Shown: positions 7,756-14,974, counted from the first letter of the stretch. The stretch: 17,707 nt of DNA from Spyradocola sp034113365 (GCA_034113365.1 JAXEXP010000003.1:1-17707), one strand, 5' to 3'. Numbers and translations: made by a program. The notes: a model not told the origin generated them from the letters alone.

Positions 7756-8475
7756 ATGAAATACGACGTCACCTCCCACGCCCTGGGCGCGCACACACTG
7801 TCCGTGTTCCGCCCGCGCACGGAGCAGCCCCTGCCCGTGCTCTGCCTCAACGCCGCCCGCAGCGGGGATTGGGATGGCTACCTCCCCCGCCTGGCCGCCG
7901 AAATGGGCAAGACCCTCCGCCCGGCGATGCTGGCCTGCGTCGAGCCCACGGACTGGAACCGCGACTTCTCCCCGTGGCCCGCGCCCGGCCTGCACCCCGA
8001 CGCCCCGCCCTTTGCCGGGCAGGCGGACGCGCGCATCGCGCTGCTGTGCGACGCCGTCCTCCCCTTCATCATTTCCCGCTTCCCCACGCTGCCCGGCCGC
8101 GCCCACACCGGCATATTCGGCTACTCGCTGGGCGGGCTGGCGGCGCTGTACGCGCTCTACCGCCGTCCCGACGTGTTCGGCATGGCGGGCTGCCTGTCGG
8201 GCTCGCTGTGGTACGAGGGCTTCATGGACTTCCAGCGCGAAAACATCAGCTGCCTGTCCGACGCGCGCGTCTACCTGTCGCTGGGGCGCAAGGAGGAGCG
8301 CACGCGCCACATCCGCATGGGCCGCATCGGCGCGAGCTACGAGGAGACGCACGCGCTGCTGTCCGCCGCATTGGGCGCGGACCACGTCGCCTTCGACCTC
8401 AACCCCGGCGGGCACAGCTCGGACGTAGACGGGCGCATGCTGCTGGGTCTGCGCTGGCTGCTGTCGTTCACATAA
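7756..8475 (+). CDS. Alpha/beta-hydrolase, putative esterase (IroE/Esterase-D type)
   Basis: A 239-residue serine hydrolase without a signal peptide, so cytoplasmic. The nucleophile elbow GYSLGG is at residues 122-127 (Ser124), followed by the ALYRRPDVFGMAGCLSGSLW segment typical of the Esterase (PF00756) family. LSLGRKEER near 175-182 supplies the probable acidic residue, and GGH at 218-220 gives the catalytic His220. Related proteins hydrolyse siderophore, S-formylglutathione or acyl esters; the substrate here cannot be told. The start at 7756 has AAAGGAGG 8 bases upstream, a near-ideal site; in-frame starts further upstream fall inside the repeat and are unlikely. It is monocistronic, since a new promoter follows its stop. 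Confidence 0.85.
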   Translation: MKYDVTSHALGAHTLSVFRPRTEQPLPVLCLNAARSGDWDGYLPRLAAEMGKTLRPAMLACVEPTDWNRDFSPWPAPGLHPDAPPFAGQADARIALLCDAVLPFIISRFPTLPGRAHTGIFGYSLGGLAALYALYRRPDVFGMAGCLSGSLWYEGFMDFQRENISCLSDARVYLSLGRKEERTRHIRMGRIGASYEETHALLSAALGADHVAFDLNPGGHSSDVDGRMLLGLRWLLSFT

Positions 8476-8481
8476 TCTTCA

Positions 8482-8511
8482 TTGCCTTCATCCGCCCGGT
8501 TATGGTATAAT
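8482..8511 (+). promoter_or_regulatory. Promoter of the amidohydrolase-to-arsR gene run
   Basis: -35 TTGCCT (8482-8487), 18-base spacer, TGG plus consensus -10 TATAAT (8506-8511). It lies about 50 bases before the amidohydrolase start. The five genes that follow are spaced by 37 bases or less, so this probably drives all of them. Confidence 0.65.
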
Positions 8512-8560
8512 CTATTTTGGATTTTATCCGTCATTTATTAGAAGCAAGAGGTCATGGAAC

Positions 8561-9709
8561 ATGAGCGACGAAGCATTGCTGGAGCGCCTGAAGGCCTGGC
8601 GGCGCGATCTGCACGCCATCCCCGAGATGGGCAACAGCGAGTTTAAGACCAGCGCCTACCTCGAGCAGGCGCTGCGCGGCACCCGCCCCGACGCGGCGGT
8701 GCAGCTGGCCGGCACGGGCTGGAAATTCGTCTACCGCTGCGGCCGGACGGACGCCCCCGCGCTCGCCTTTCGCTCGGACATCGACGCGCTGCCCGTCACC
8801 GAGCGCAGCATCTACCCCTACCCCTCCCGGCACCCCGGCATGATGCACGCCTGCGGCCACGACGGCCACATGACGGCGCTGCTGGCGCTGGGGCACATCG
8901 TCTCGCAAAAGCGCGACGCGGGCGCGCTGCCCTGCGACGTGGTGCTGCTCTTCCAGCCCGCCGAGGAGACCACCGGCGGCGCGCAGCGCATGATCGAGCA
9001 GGGCGCGCTGGAGAACCCGCACGTGGACGCCGTGTTCGGCTTCCACCTGATGCCGCAGGTGCCCAAGGGCAGCATCGCGCTGTCCCCCGGCGGCGTGATG
9101 GCGGCCAACACCGAGTTTGACCTGACCTTCACCGGCACGCGCGCGCACGGCGCCATGCCGCACCTGGGCGCGGACGCCGCGGCGGCGCTGGCGCAGACCT
9201 ACCTGGCGCTGCAGACCTACATGACGCGCGCCGTGCCCCCCAACGCCCCCGCCGTGCTCACCGCAGGCCACATCTCCGCCGGAAACCTGCGCAACATCGT
9301 GGCGGACGCCGCGGTGCTCGAGGCCATCCTGCGCTCCTACGACAACGAAATGCAGGACCGCCTCATCGAGGACTTCCAGCGCATCGCATCCAGCGTGTCC
9401 TCGGTCTACGGCGTCACGACGGGCTTTGCGCAGCACTGCTTCTACCCGGCGGTGATCAACGACGAAAAGCTGGTCAGCCGCGTGCGGCCGCTGATCGACA
9501 GGCCGCTTTCCCAGGAGGCGCTGCTTACGGCGGAGGACTTTTCCTTCTTCGGGCAGGAGCGCCCGGCGGTCTACGCGTTCGTGGGCGCGGGGGACGAAAA
9601 GCGCTCCGCGCCGCTGCACAGCGACAGATTCGATTTTGACGAGGCGGCGCTGCTGCCCGCCATTGCCTGGTACACCCGCATCATCGACACCTACGCCAAG
9701 GAGGATTAG
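8561..9709 (+). CDS. M20 family amidohydrolase/peptidase
   Basis: A 382-residue cytoplasmic zinc/manganese hydrolase of the M20D type (hippurate/N-acyl-amino-acid/IAA-amino-acid hydrolases). Metal-binding residues by position: C98 and H100 in MHACGHDGHM, E135/E136 in FQPAEE, H162 in GFHL and H353 in PLHSDRF. The N-terminal RRDLHAIPEMG is the usual family opening. The dimerisation domain spans roughly 185-295. The length is typical (about 380-400). The start at 8561 has an AAGAGGT site 8 bases upstream; another ATG at 8554 is out of frame. It is the first gene of the run, and its last codons contain the AAGGAGG that serves the next gene. The acyl or amino-acid substrate is not predictable. Confidence 0.92.
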   Translation: MSDEALLERLKAWRRDLHAIPEMGNSEFKTSAYLEQALRGTRPDAAVQLAGTGWKFVYRCGRTDAPALAFRSDIDALPVTERSIYPYPSRHPGMMHACGHDGHMTALLALGHIVSQKRDAGALPCDVVLLFQPAEETTGGAQRMIEQGALENPHVDAVFGFHLMPQVPKGSIALSPGGVMAANTEFDLTFTGTRAHGAMPHLGADAAAALAQTYLALQTYMTRAVPPNAPAVLTAGHISAGNLRNIVADAAVLEAILRSYDNEMQDRLIEDFQRIASSVSSVYGVTTGFAQHCFYPAVINDEKLVSRVRPLIDRPLSQEALLTAEDFSFFGQERPAVYAFVGAGDEKRSAPLHSDRFDFDEAALLPAIAWYTRIIDTYAKED

Positions 9710-9714
9710 CCAGT

Positions 9715-10608
9715 ATGGGTCTTTTTTCAGGAATGTTCTCGGGCAAGAGCAACCGCCCCGACTTTACGCCGGACATGATGCCCAAAAACCGCTTCGAGCT
9801 GTTCTTTGAGATGCTCAAGCTCAACCTGTTCAACCTGCTCAAGGTCAACCTGATGTACTTCGTGTTCTGGATCCCCTTCTGGATCTGGACGTGGATGAAC
9901 CTGAACGTGCTGCTGACCTACGACTCCGTCGAGGCCTTCGCGGCGGACGGCTACATGATGGTCTACGCGATGGGCGCGGCGCTGTGCGTGATGATCACGG
10001 GCCCGGCCAAGTGCGCGCTCAAGTACATCACCCGCAACTACGCGCGCGACGAGCACGTCTGGCTGTGGTCGGACTTCATCGGCGCGATCAAGGCCAACTG
10101 GAAGCAGGGCCTGGCGCTGAGCGTGCTCAACGGCCTGTTCCTGTTCCTGTTTGTGTACGGCCTGAGCTTTTACAACAACATGGCGGCGGCCACGGGCAGC
10201 TACGTCTACCTGTTCCTGCAGGTGCTGCTGGTGGTGCTGGGCGTGATGTTCCTGCTGATGAACCTCTACGCCTGGCCCATGATGGTCACCTATGAGCTCA
10301 AGTTCACGCAGATCCTGCGCAACAGCCTGGTGCTGGCCATCGGCCGCCTGCCCCAGAGCGTGCTGTTCGGGCTGATCACCATCATCCCGATCGTCATCTC
10401 GGGCTTCTGGCTGCCGTTCCTGTTCTGGTACTTCATCATCGGCTACGCGCTGGCCTCCTTTGTCAACTGCTCCTACACCAACGCCGCGTTCGACCGCTTC
10501 TTCAACACCCGGATCGAGGGCGCCGAGGTGGGCCGCGGCATGCAGAAGAAGGCCGAGGACGACGACGAGTGGGAGGACCTCGACCCCGACGACGAGGACG
10601 ACAAATAA
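9715..10608 (+). CDS. DUF624 (YesL-like) integral membrane protein
   Basis: A 297-residue polytopic membrane protein. Hydrophobic segments lie at about 44-66, 79-100, 133-152, 162-186 and 216-250. The FFEMLKLNLFNLLKVNLMYF and ITGPAKCALKYITRNYARDE patterns belong to the DUF624/YesL family. That family is common in Firmicutes near carbohydrate-uptake genes, and its function is unproven. The C-terminal tail is strikingly acidic (EDDDEWEDLDPDDEDDK). The start is 5 bases after the amidohydrolase stop, with AAGGAGG inside that gene's last codons. The stop overlaps the next start (TAATG), so translation is coupled on both sides. No sugar transporter accompanies it here. Confidence 0.85.
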   Translation: MGLFSGMFSGKSNRPDFTPDMMPKNRFELFFEMLKLNLFNLLKVNLMYFVFWIPFWIWTWMNLNVLLTYDSVEAFAADGYMMVYAMGAALCVMITGPAKCALKYITRNYARDEHVWLWSDFIGAIKANWKQGLALSVLNGLFLFLFVYGLSFYNNMAAATGSYVYLFLQVLLVVLGVMFLLMNLYAWPMMVTYELKFTQILRNSLVLAIGRLPQSVLFGLITIIPIVISGFWLPFLFWYFIIGYALASFVNCSYTNAAFDRFFNTRIEGAEVGRGMQKKAEDDDEWEDLDPDDEDDK

Positions 10609-11348
10609 TGGAAGCCTATCGCGCGTTCGCCGCGCTGTACGACCGCCTGATGGACGACGTGGACTACGATGCCTGGGCGGCGCACTACCTCACGCTTTTG
10701 CAGGTGCAGCCGGGCCAAAAGGTGGCCGAGCTGGGCTGCGGCACGGGCGAGCTGTCCATCCGCGTGGCCAAATCCGGCTGCGAGCTGCTGGCCACCGACC
10801 TTTCCCCCGACATGGTCGCCGTGGCGCAGGAAAAGGCGCGAAAAAACGGCGTGCGCGTGCAGTTTGCGGTGCAGGACATGGCGCGCTTTGCGGTGCCGCG
10901 GCGGGTGCACGCGGTGTTCTGCGGCTGCGACGGCGTCAACTACCTGACCACGCTGCCGCAGGTTGCCGCCTGCTTTTCCCACGTCTACGACGCGCTGCGC
11001 CCGGGCGGGCGGTTCGCGTTTGACGTCTCCGCCCCGGCCAAGCTGGAGCGCATGGCGGGCCAGATGTACGGCGAGGACCGCGAGGACGTCACCTACCTGT
11101 GGATGAACGAGCTCCACCCCGAGCGCCGCACGCTGGAGATGGCGCTGACCTTCTTTGTCCGGCAGGAAAACGGCCTCTACCGCCGCTTTTCCGAGCGGCA
11201 CGTCCAGCGCATCCACCGCCCGGAGGAGCTGACGGACTTGCTCCAAAGGGCCGGGTTTTCGGACATAACCGCGCTGTCGGGCCTGACGATGCAGCCGTGC
11301 ACGCCGTTCGACGAGCGCATCCACTTCACGGCGCGCAAGCCGCTGTGA
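10608..11348 (+). CDS. Class I SAM-dependent methyltransferase (YqeM-like)
   Basis: A 246-residue cytoplasmic methyltransferase. The N-terminal YRAFAALYDRLMDDVDYDAW is typical of YqeM-type proteins. Motif I, VAELGCGTGE, is at 39-48, the acidic SAM-ribose residue D64 is in ATDLS, and D90 is in VQDM. LRPGGRFAFDV at 130-140 forms the post-III strand. The start overlaps the DUF624 stop by one base (TAATG), with GAGGA about 8 bases upstream, so translation is coupled. A frame opening further upstream would overlap the acidic tail and lacks a better site. The acceptor substrate is unknown; YqeM-like proteins are largely uncharacterised. Confidence 0.85.
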   Translation: MEAYRAFAALYDRLMDDVDYDAWAAHYLTLLQVQPGQKVAELGCGTGELSIRVAKSGCELLATDLSPDMVAVAQEKARKNGVRVQFAVQDMARFAVPRRVHAVFCGCDGVNYLTTLPQVAACFSHVYDALRPGGRFAFDVSAPAKLERMAGQMYGEDREDVTYLWMNELHPERRTLEMALTFFVRQENGLYRRFSERHVQRIHRPEELTDLLQRAGFSDITALSGLTMQPCTPFDERIHFTARKPL

Positions 11349-11385
11349 CCCCCTATCACATACCTGGAAGGACGATTTCATTTAT

Positions 11386-12267
11386 ATGGATAAGATACTG
11401 CACATCACACTGGCGGACGGTCAGGCGCGGGCGATGGTGGCCGTGACGACGGACCTTGTGGAGGCGGCGCGCGCCACGCACGACCTGACCCCCACGGCGT
11501 CGGCGGCGCTGGGCCGCACGCTGACCATCTCCGCCATCCAGGGCGCGATGCTCAAGAACGCGAGCGACTCGGTGACGGTGACCATCCGCGGCGGCGGGCC
11601 CATCGGGCCGGTGGTCTGCGTGGCGCGCGCGGACGGCAAGGTCAAGGGCTACGTGGGCGACCCGCACGTCGACCTGCCCCTCAAGCCCAACGGCAAGCTG
11701 GACGTGGGCGTCGCGGTGGGCAGCACGGGGCACGTCACCGTGGTCAAGGACCTGGGCCTGCGCGACCCCTATGTGGGCCAGACGCGCATGGTCTCGGGCG
11801 AGATCGCCGAGGACATGGCCTTTTACCTGACGGTGTCCGAGCAGACGCCCTCGCTGGTGTCGCTGGGCGTGCTCTGCGAGGGCGGGCATGTGCTGGGCGC
11901 GGGCGGCATCCTCATCCAGCCCCTGCCCGGCTGCTCCGAGGAGGTGCTCCAGCGCCTGGAGGCCCTCGCGCCGCACCTTGCGGGCGTGTCCACGATGGTG
12001 CGCGAGCTGGGCAGCGCCGAGGCACTGGCCGCACACGCGCTGACCGACTTTGCCTACACGGTGCTGCAGGAGACGAGCCCCGCCTTCCTGTGCGACTGCA
12101 GCCGCGAGCGCATCGAGCGCGCCCTGCTCTCCATGGGCGAGCAAGAGCTGCGCGACATGATCGCCGAGCAGCACGGCGCCCAGGTCAGCTGCCATTTCTG
12201 CAACAAAACCTATGACTTTACCGAGCAGGAGCTGCTCACGCTGCTTCGCGAGGCCAAGGGCGAATGA
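11386..12267 (+). CDS. hslO: Redox-regulated holdase chaperone Hsp33
   Basis: A 293-residue Hsp33. This cytoplasmic chaperone is switched on when oxidation releases a zinc ion and unfolds its linker. The N-terminal core begins with the GQARAMVAVTTDLVEAARATHDLTP pattern. It continues through YVGDPHVDLPLK and GLRDPYVGQT. The C-terminal zinc site is complete: C236-x-C238 and C269-x-x-C272, the standard CxC/CxxC arrangement. The length is standard (about 290). The start at 11386 is preceded by GGAAGGA some 13 bases upstream, a rather wide spacing. The gap to the methyltransferase is 37 bases with no promoter seen. It is followed 25 bases later by an ArsR-type metal sensor. Confidence 0.96.
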   Translation: MDKILHITLADGQARAMVAVTTDLVEAARATHDLTPTASAALGRTLTISAIQGAMLKNASDSVTVTIRGGGPIGPVVCVARADGKVKGYVGDPHVDLPLKPNGKLDVGVAVGSTGHVTVVKDLGLRDPYVGQTRMVSGEIAEDMAFYLTVSEQTPSLVSLGVLCEGGHVLGAGGILIQPLPGCSEEVLQRLEALAPHLAGVSTMVRELGSAEALAAHALTDFAYTVLQETSPAFLCDCSRERIERALLSMGEQELRDMIAEQHGAQVSCHFCNKTYDFTEQELLTLLREAKGE

Positions 12268-12292
12268 CCGCCCACGAGAGGAGGATTCTATC

Positions 12293-12661
12293 ATGGAAGA
12301 TCAGGAACTGGACAGGGAGATCTGTTGCGATAACACCGAGCTGCACATGGACGCCATCGCCCATGCCCGCCAGGCGCTGACCGACCCCGACCTGCTCGAG
12401 CGCCTCGCCGAGCTCTTTAAGGTGCTCGGCGACCCCACGCGCATCCGCATCCTCCAGGCGCTCCACGATACCCGCCTGTGCGTCTGCGACATCGCCGAAA
12501 CCCTCGGCATGACCCAGTCCGCCATCTCCCACCAGCTCCGCGTACTGCGCCAGGCCCGCCTCGTCCGCGCCCAGCGCGAGGGCCGCTCCGTGTTCTACGT
12601 ACTCGACGACGACCACGTCGCCCACATGTTCGAGCAGGGCCTGCTCCACGTCAGTGAGTAG
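12293..12661 (+). CDS. ArsR/SmtB-family metal-sensing repressor
   Basis: A 122-residue winged-helix repressor. FKVLGDPTRIRILQAL (42-57) precedes the LCVCDIAETLGMTQSAISHQLRVL recognition region. Two metal sites can be read. The alpha-3N site has C11/C12 near the N-terminus with C63-x-C65, as in CadC. The alpha-5 site has D106, H108, H119 and E122, spaced exactly as SmtB Asp104/His106/His117/Glu120. This points to Zn, Cd, Pb or a similar ion. Start at 12293 with GAGAGGAGG about 8 bases upstream; it is the last gene of the run, 25 bases after hslO. No metal ATPase or efflux gene follows. The stop codon TAG touches the first base of the compound palindrome. Confidence 0.92.
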   Translation: MEDQELDREICCDNTELHMDAIAHARQALTDPDLLERLAELFKVLGDPTRIRILQALHDTRLCVCDIAETLGMTQSAISHQLRVLRQARLVRAQREGRSVFYVLDDDHVAHMFEQGLLHVSE

Positions 12662-13002
12662 GGACGGGAAACGGGAAGGGGTACGCGCTTTCTTTCCTGA
12701 GGAAAGAAAGCTGCGCAAAGAAAGGCTCGGATGGGCTTGTGCAAGGTGGGAATTGCAGAGCTCCAGCCGAGTGCAATCCGTCTCCTAGGGCGGCGTTCTG
12801 CGAAGCAGAACAAGCCCCCGGCCGCGCGACGCGCGGCCGGGGGCTTCATCTGTCTTACGACAGATGCCACACCAGGAATCAAATTGCAAAAGGCTAGAAA
12901 ACTGCACTCACCACCTAGCAGAACCCATCCATGCTCTTCTTTTGCGCAGCTTTTCTTCTCTCAGAGAAGAAAAGCGCGTTCCCCCCTCCTATTCCCCGTC
13001 CC
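12661..13002. repeat. 342-bp compound palindrome (MITE-like, five nested hairpins)
   Basis: The left arm starts GGGACGGG and the right arm mirrors it (ends CCCCGTCCC). The centre is a 16-bp perfect stem, 12812-12827 with 12831-12846, loop GAC, at the midpoint of the element. On its flanks are small hairpins GTTCTGC-GAA-GCAGAAC (12795-12811) and CATCTGTC-TTAC-GACAGATG (12847-12866). Further out are 11- and 12-bp hairpins (12687-12711; 12949-12975), and GCTGCGCAAA is repeated inverted in both arms. The arms also share AGGTGG, TGCA and AGCC blocks, so each arm is an imperfect mirror of the other. It lies between the convergent arsR and membrane-protein genes and overlaps the latter's last codons. 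It could terminate transcription from both sides. No transposase is inside and no clear target duplication is seen. Confidence 0.85.
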
Positions 13003-13735
13003 TGCCCCACCGGGCGAGGAACACGCACAGCGCGAGCGACACGGACTGCACGAGGATGACGCCGAGGAGGCAGACGCCGGCGGCTGCCAGGGCGATGCGG
13101 CGGATGCGGGCGGGGTCGGCGGGGGCGGGGGCGGAGGCGGTGCGGAGGGAGGAGGCGAGCGCGTTCTGGTCGCGGACGAGCGCCTCGTCCAGGTCGCCGT
13201 CGGCGTACAGGTCGATGTAGACCTCCCAGCCGTCCACGACGGTAAAGAGCTGGCGGTTGCCGGTGCGGTCGGCGCCGTCGCCAAAGTGCATCGTGACGGC
13301 AAGATAGGTCAGGTCGCCATAGGTCTGCGCGGAGACGTTGCTGTCGAGCGCCCAGCCGTCGTAGCCCTCGGCGACGTCGTCCATCGCGACGGCGAGGGCG
13401 GCGTCATCCAGCTGCGCAAGGGGGCCCAGCTCGCGGGCGTAGTCCGAGGGAAAGGCGGTGACGTACATCTCCGCGGCGGTCTGCGGCTCGTAGAGCACCA
13501 GATAGAAGTCGTTGCCCCAGAGGAAGTCCCACGCCTGCTGCGCCGTCAGGTCGAACTGCGCCGCGTTTTCGGCCAGCACGTCCTCATTCCGGGTGAGCAT
13601 CAGCCAGCCCTCGGGCGGCTGCGCGGCAAGCTGCGAGCCCTCCAGCGCCACCTCGTTTCCAAAAAACCGCGTCAGCAGCGGATTCATCGCCAACACCATC
13701 CCCAGCGCGCAGATCAGCGCCAGCAGCCTCTTCAT
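12989..13735 (-). CDS. Small membrane protein of unknown function (two hydrophobic segments)
   Basis: A 248-residue protein I do not recognise. It has an N-terminal hydrophobic stretch (LLALICALGMVLAM, residues 4-17) and a second at about 212-240 (IALAAAGVCLLGVILVQSVSLALCVFL). Between them is an acidic domain of about 190 residues, probably outside the cell, so the topology would be signal or anchor plus C-terminal anchor. The start at 13735 is preferred over the ATG two codons upstream because GAGGGG then has an 8-base spacing rather than 2. A promoter is at 13767-13795. The last codons (Asp-Gly-Glu-stop) lie inside the right arm of the compound palindrome. Convergent with arsR, divergent from the DUF4373 gene. 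Confidence 0.65.
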   Translation of the reverse strand: MKRLLALICALGMVLAMNPLLTRFFGNEVALEGSQLAAQPPEGWLMLTRNEDVLAENAAQFDLTAQQAWDFLWGNDFYLVLYEPQTAAEMYVTAFPSDYARELGPLAQLDDAALAVAMDDVAEGYDGWALDSNVSAQTYGDLTYLAVTMHFGDGADRTGNRQLFTVVDGWEVYIDLYADGDLDEALVRDQNALASSLRTASAPAPADPARIRRIALAAAGVCLLGVILVQSVSLALCVFLARWGRDGE

Positions 13736-13766
13736 GCCCATCGCCCCTCAGTCAAGGTTTGCATCC

Positions 13767-13795
13767 AGTGTACCACGTCCCGCGCCGCGCGTAAA
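13767..13795 (-). promoter_or_regulatory. Promoter of the small membrane-protein gene
   Basis: Minus strand: -35 TTTACG (13795-13790), 17-base spacer ending TGG, -10 TACACT (13772-13767). The TGG before the -10 gives the extended -10 form. It is about 32 bases before the start codon. Confidence 0.55.
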
Positions 13796-13864
13796 CCCCC
13801 GTTTTTTGCCGCAGGATGCGCACACGCACGCGAATAATCACAGCACACTGTTCGCATGCGGGCG

Positions 13865-13873
13865 TGCTATGCT
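13865..13873 (+). promoter_or_regulatory. Extended -10 element before the DUF4373 gene
   Basis: TGC plus TATGCT (13868-13873), 31 bases upstream of the proposed TTG start. No convincing -35 is found at 16-18 bases. It is nearly identical to the esterase promoter -10 at 7722-7730. Confidence 0.45.
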
Positions 13874-13904
13874 AGGGGTGAAAACAGAGCAGGAGGTGAC
13901 ACAC

Positions 13905-14831
13905 TTGGCACGTCCGCTGAAGATGGGGCTGGATTACTTCCCCTTCGATGTGGACTTTTTCCAGGATGAAGGCATCCAGCTGCTCCGGGGCGAGCACGGC
14001 TCGCTGGGGCTGGAGGTCTACATGAGGCTGCTGTGCCTCATCTACCACAACAATGGATACTACTACGTCTGGAATGAGCGAAAGCCGGCGCTGATCGCGC
14101 AGAGCACGGGCTGCACACCGCAGAAGATCATCCTGATCGTGCACTCCTGCGTAAAATGGTCACTGTTCGACGACAAACTGTTTTGCGAAGGCGGCATCCT
14201 CACCTCACGGAGCATCCAGCGGCGATACCTGGCCGCGATCAGGGAGCGCGCCAGGAAAGCCGACGCCGCAGGGCGACAGATCACCGTTGACGCAAGGTAC
14301 TGGCTGGTCGATGAATTTGAGACCGCGCAGGGCCTGGTTCAGCTCGCCCATCCGGCGGATTCCTCCGGGAATAACCCCGGTTTTTCCGCGGAAAAACCCC
14401 CGTTCATCACTGGAAAAACCCACAAAGAAAACCAAAGGAAAGAAGAGCAAACCAAAGAACAGAAGAGCAGGGCGGCCGGGAAAAACCCGCCCGAAGCGCC
14501 TGCGGCGCCCCCTCTCTCCCCGCCGCAGATCTCTCCCGCCGAATACGAAGCGCTGTGCGCGCAGTTCGGCAAGGCCGCGGTGGACGCCAAGCGCATCCAC
14601 CTGCTCTCGTGGATGCGGGAGACGGGCCGCACGCCCCGCGACCCCGCCGCCAAGCTGCGCGACTGGCTCACCAGCGACTGCGCCCCCGTCCAGCCCGCCC
14701 CCGCCGCGCCCTCCTCCGCCCCGTATGTGGGCAAGCGCACCGGCGCGCACTGCTTCTCCCAGCGCACCTACGACGACGGCGACCTGGACCACCTCTTTTC
14801 CACCCTCGAGGAGCTGAGCGCCGGGCCGTGA
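13905..14831 (+). CDS. DUF4373 phage-type replication protein (replisome-organiser-like)
   Basis: A 308-residue protein. Residues about 7-110 are a DUF4373 (Lin1244/Lin1753-type) DNA-binding domain: MGLDYFPFDVDFFQDEGIQL at 7-26, GLEVYMRLLCLIYHNNGYYY at 35-54, then KWSLFDDKLF and LTSRSIQRRYL. A polar, Lys/Glu/Gln-rich linker (about 165-205) leads to a C-terminal segment (about 208-260: SPAEYEALCAQF, WMRETGRTPRDP) as in phage replisome organisers. The TTG start at 13905 is chosen because AGGAGG lies exactly 8 bases upstream; the alternative ATG at 13923 has no site. Such genes normally sit in prophages or integrative elements beside a DnaC-type loader, but none is here. The linker DNA holds origin-like repeats. 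It may be a relic or a domesticated gene. Confidence 0.82.
   Translation: MARPLKMGLDYFPFDVDFFQDEGIQLLRGEHGSLGLEVYMRLLCLIYHNNGYYYVWNERKPALIAQSTGCTPQKIILIVHSCVKWSLFDDKLFCEGGILTSRSIQRRYLAAIRERARKADAAGRQITVDARYWLVDEFETAQGLVQLAHPADSSGNNPGFSAEKPPFITGKTHKENQRKEEQTKEQKSRAAGKNPPEAPAAPPLSPPQISPAEYEALCAQFGKAAVDAKRIHLLSWMRETGRTPRDPAAKLRDWLTSDCAPVQPAPAAPSSAPYVGKRTGAHCFSQRTYDDGDLDHLFSTLEELSAGP
14379..14488 (+). repeat. Origin-like repeat array inside the DUF4373 gene
   Basis: A perfect 20-bp palindrome GGTTTTTCCGCGGAAAAACC occupies 14379-14398. GGAAAAACCC occurs three times in direct orientation (14390-14399, 14412-14421, 14479-14488), plus the inverted GGTTTTTCC. Between them are two adjacent 20-bp units, 14430-14449 and 14450-14469, starting AACCAAAG and ending AGAAGAGCA, with 18 of 20 bases identical. 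The stretch is A-rich compared with its GC-rich surroundings. Replication genes of many phages carry their origin iterons in this place. Confidence 0.55.
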
Positions 14832-14843
14832 ATGCATTCGTCC

Positions 14844-14864
14844 GGATTCGTCCGGGACGAATCC
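14844..14864 (+). terminator. Hairpin downstream of the DUF4373 gene, terminator candidate
   Basis: GGATTCGTCC (14844-14853), one base, GGACGAATCC (14855-14864) form a perfect 10-bp stem 12 bases after the stop. A further ATTCGTCC precedes it, so an alternative pairing is possible. No T run follows, so it may be a weak terminator or a binding site. Confidence 0.35.
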
Positions 14865-14945
14865 GTGGAAAAATCCAGGCGGAGCGGCGGGGCTTCGCCG
14901 GTGCGCGCCCGCGCAGTCTCTTTGCCGCCGGGGTGAAAATAGCGG

Positions 14946-14974
14946 TTGTGTTTGAGGGCAAAACGGTGTATAAT
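14946..14974 (+). promoter_or_regulatory. Promoter of the methyltransferase-thioredoxin/GTPase operon
   Basis: -35 TTGTGT (14946-14951), 17-base spacer, consensus -10 TATAAT (14969-14974). The predicted leader is about 60 bases and contains the palindrome at 15013-15024. Confidence 0.6.

Noticed and set aside
8476..8560. ArsR operator in the promoter of the five-gene run
   Set aside because: I looked for a 12-2-12-like imperfect dyad around the -10 and found no convincing one by eye.
13878..13923. GTG at 13878 or 13896, or ATG at 13923, as start of the DUF4373 gene
   Set aside because: Only TTG at 13905 has an AGGAGG at the ideal 8-base distance; the GTG at 13896 overlaps that site.
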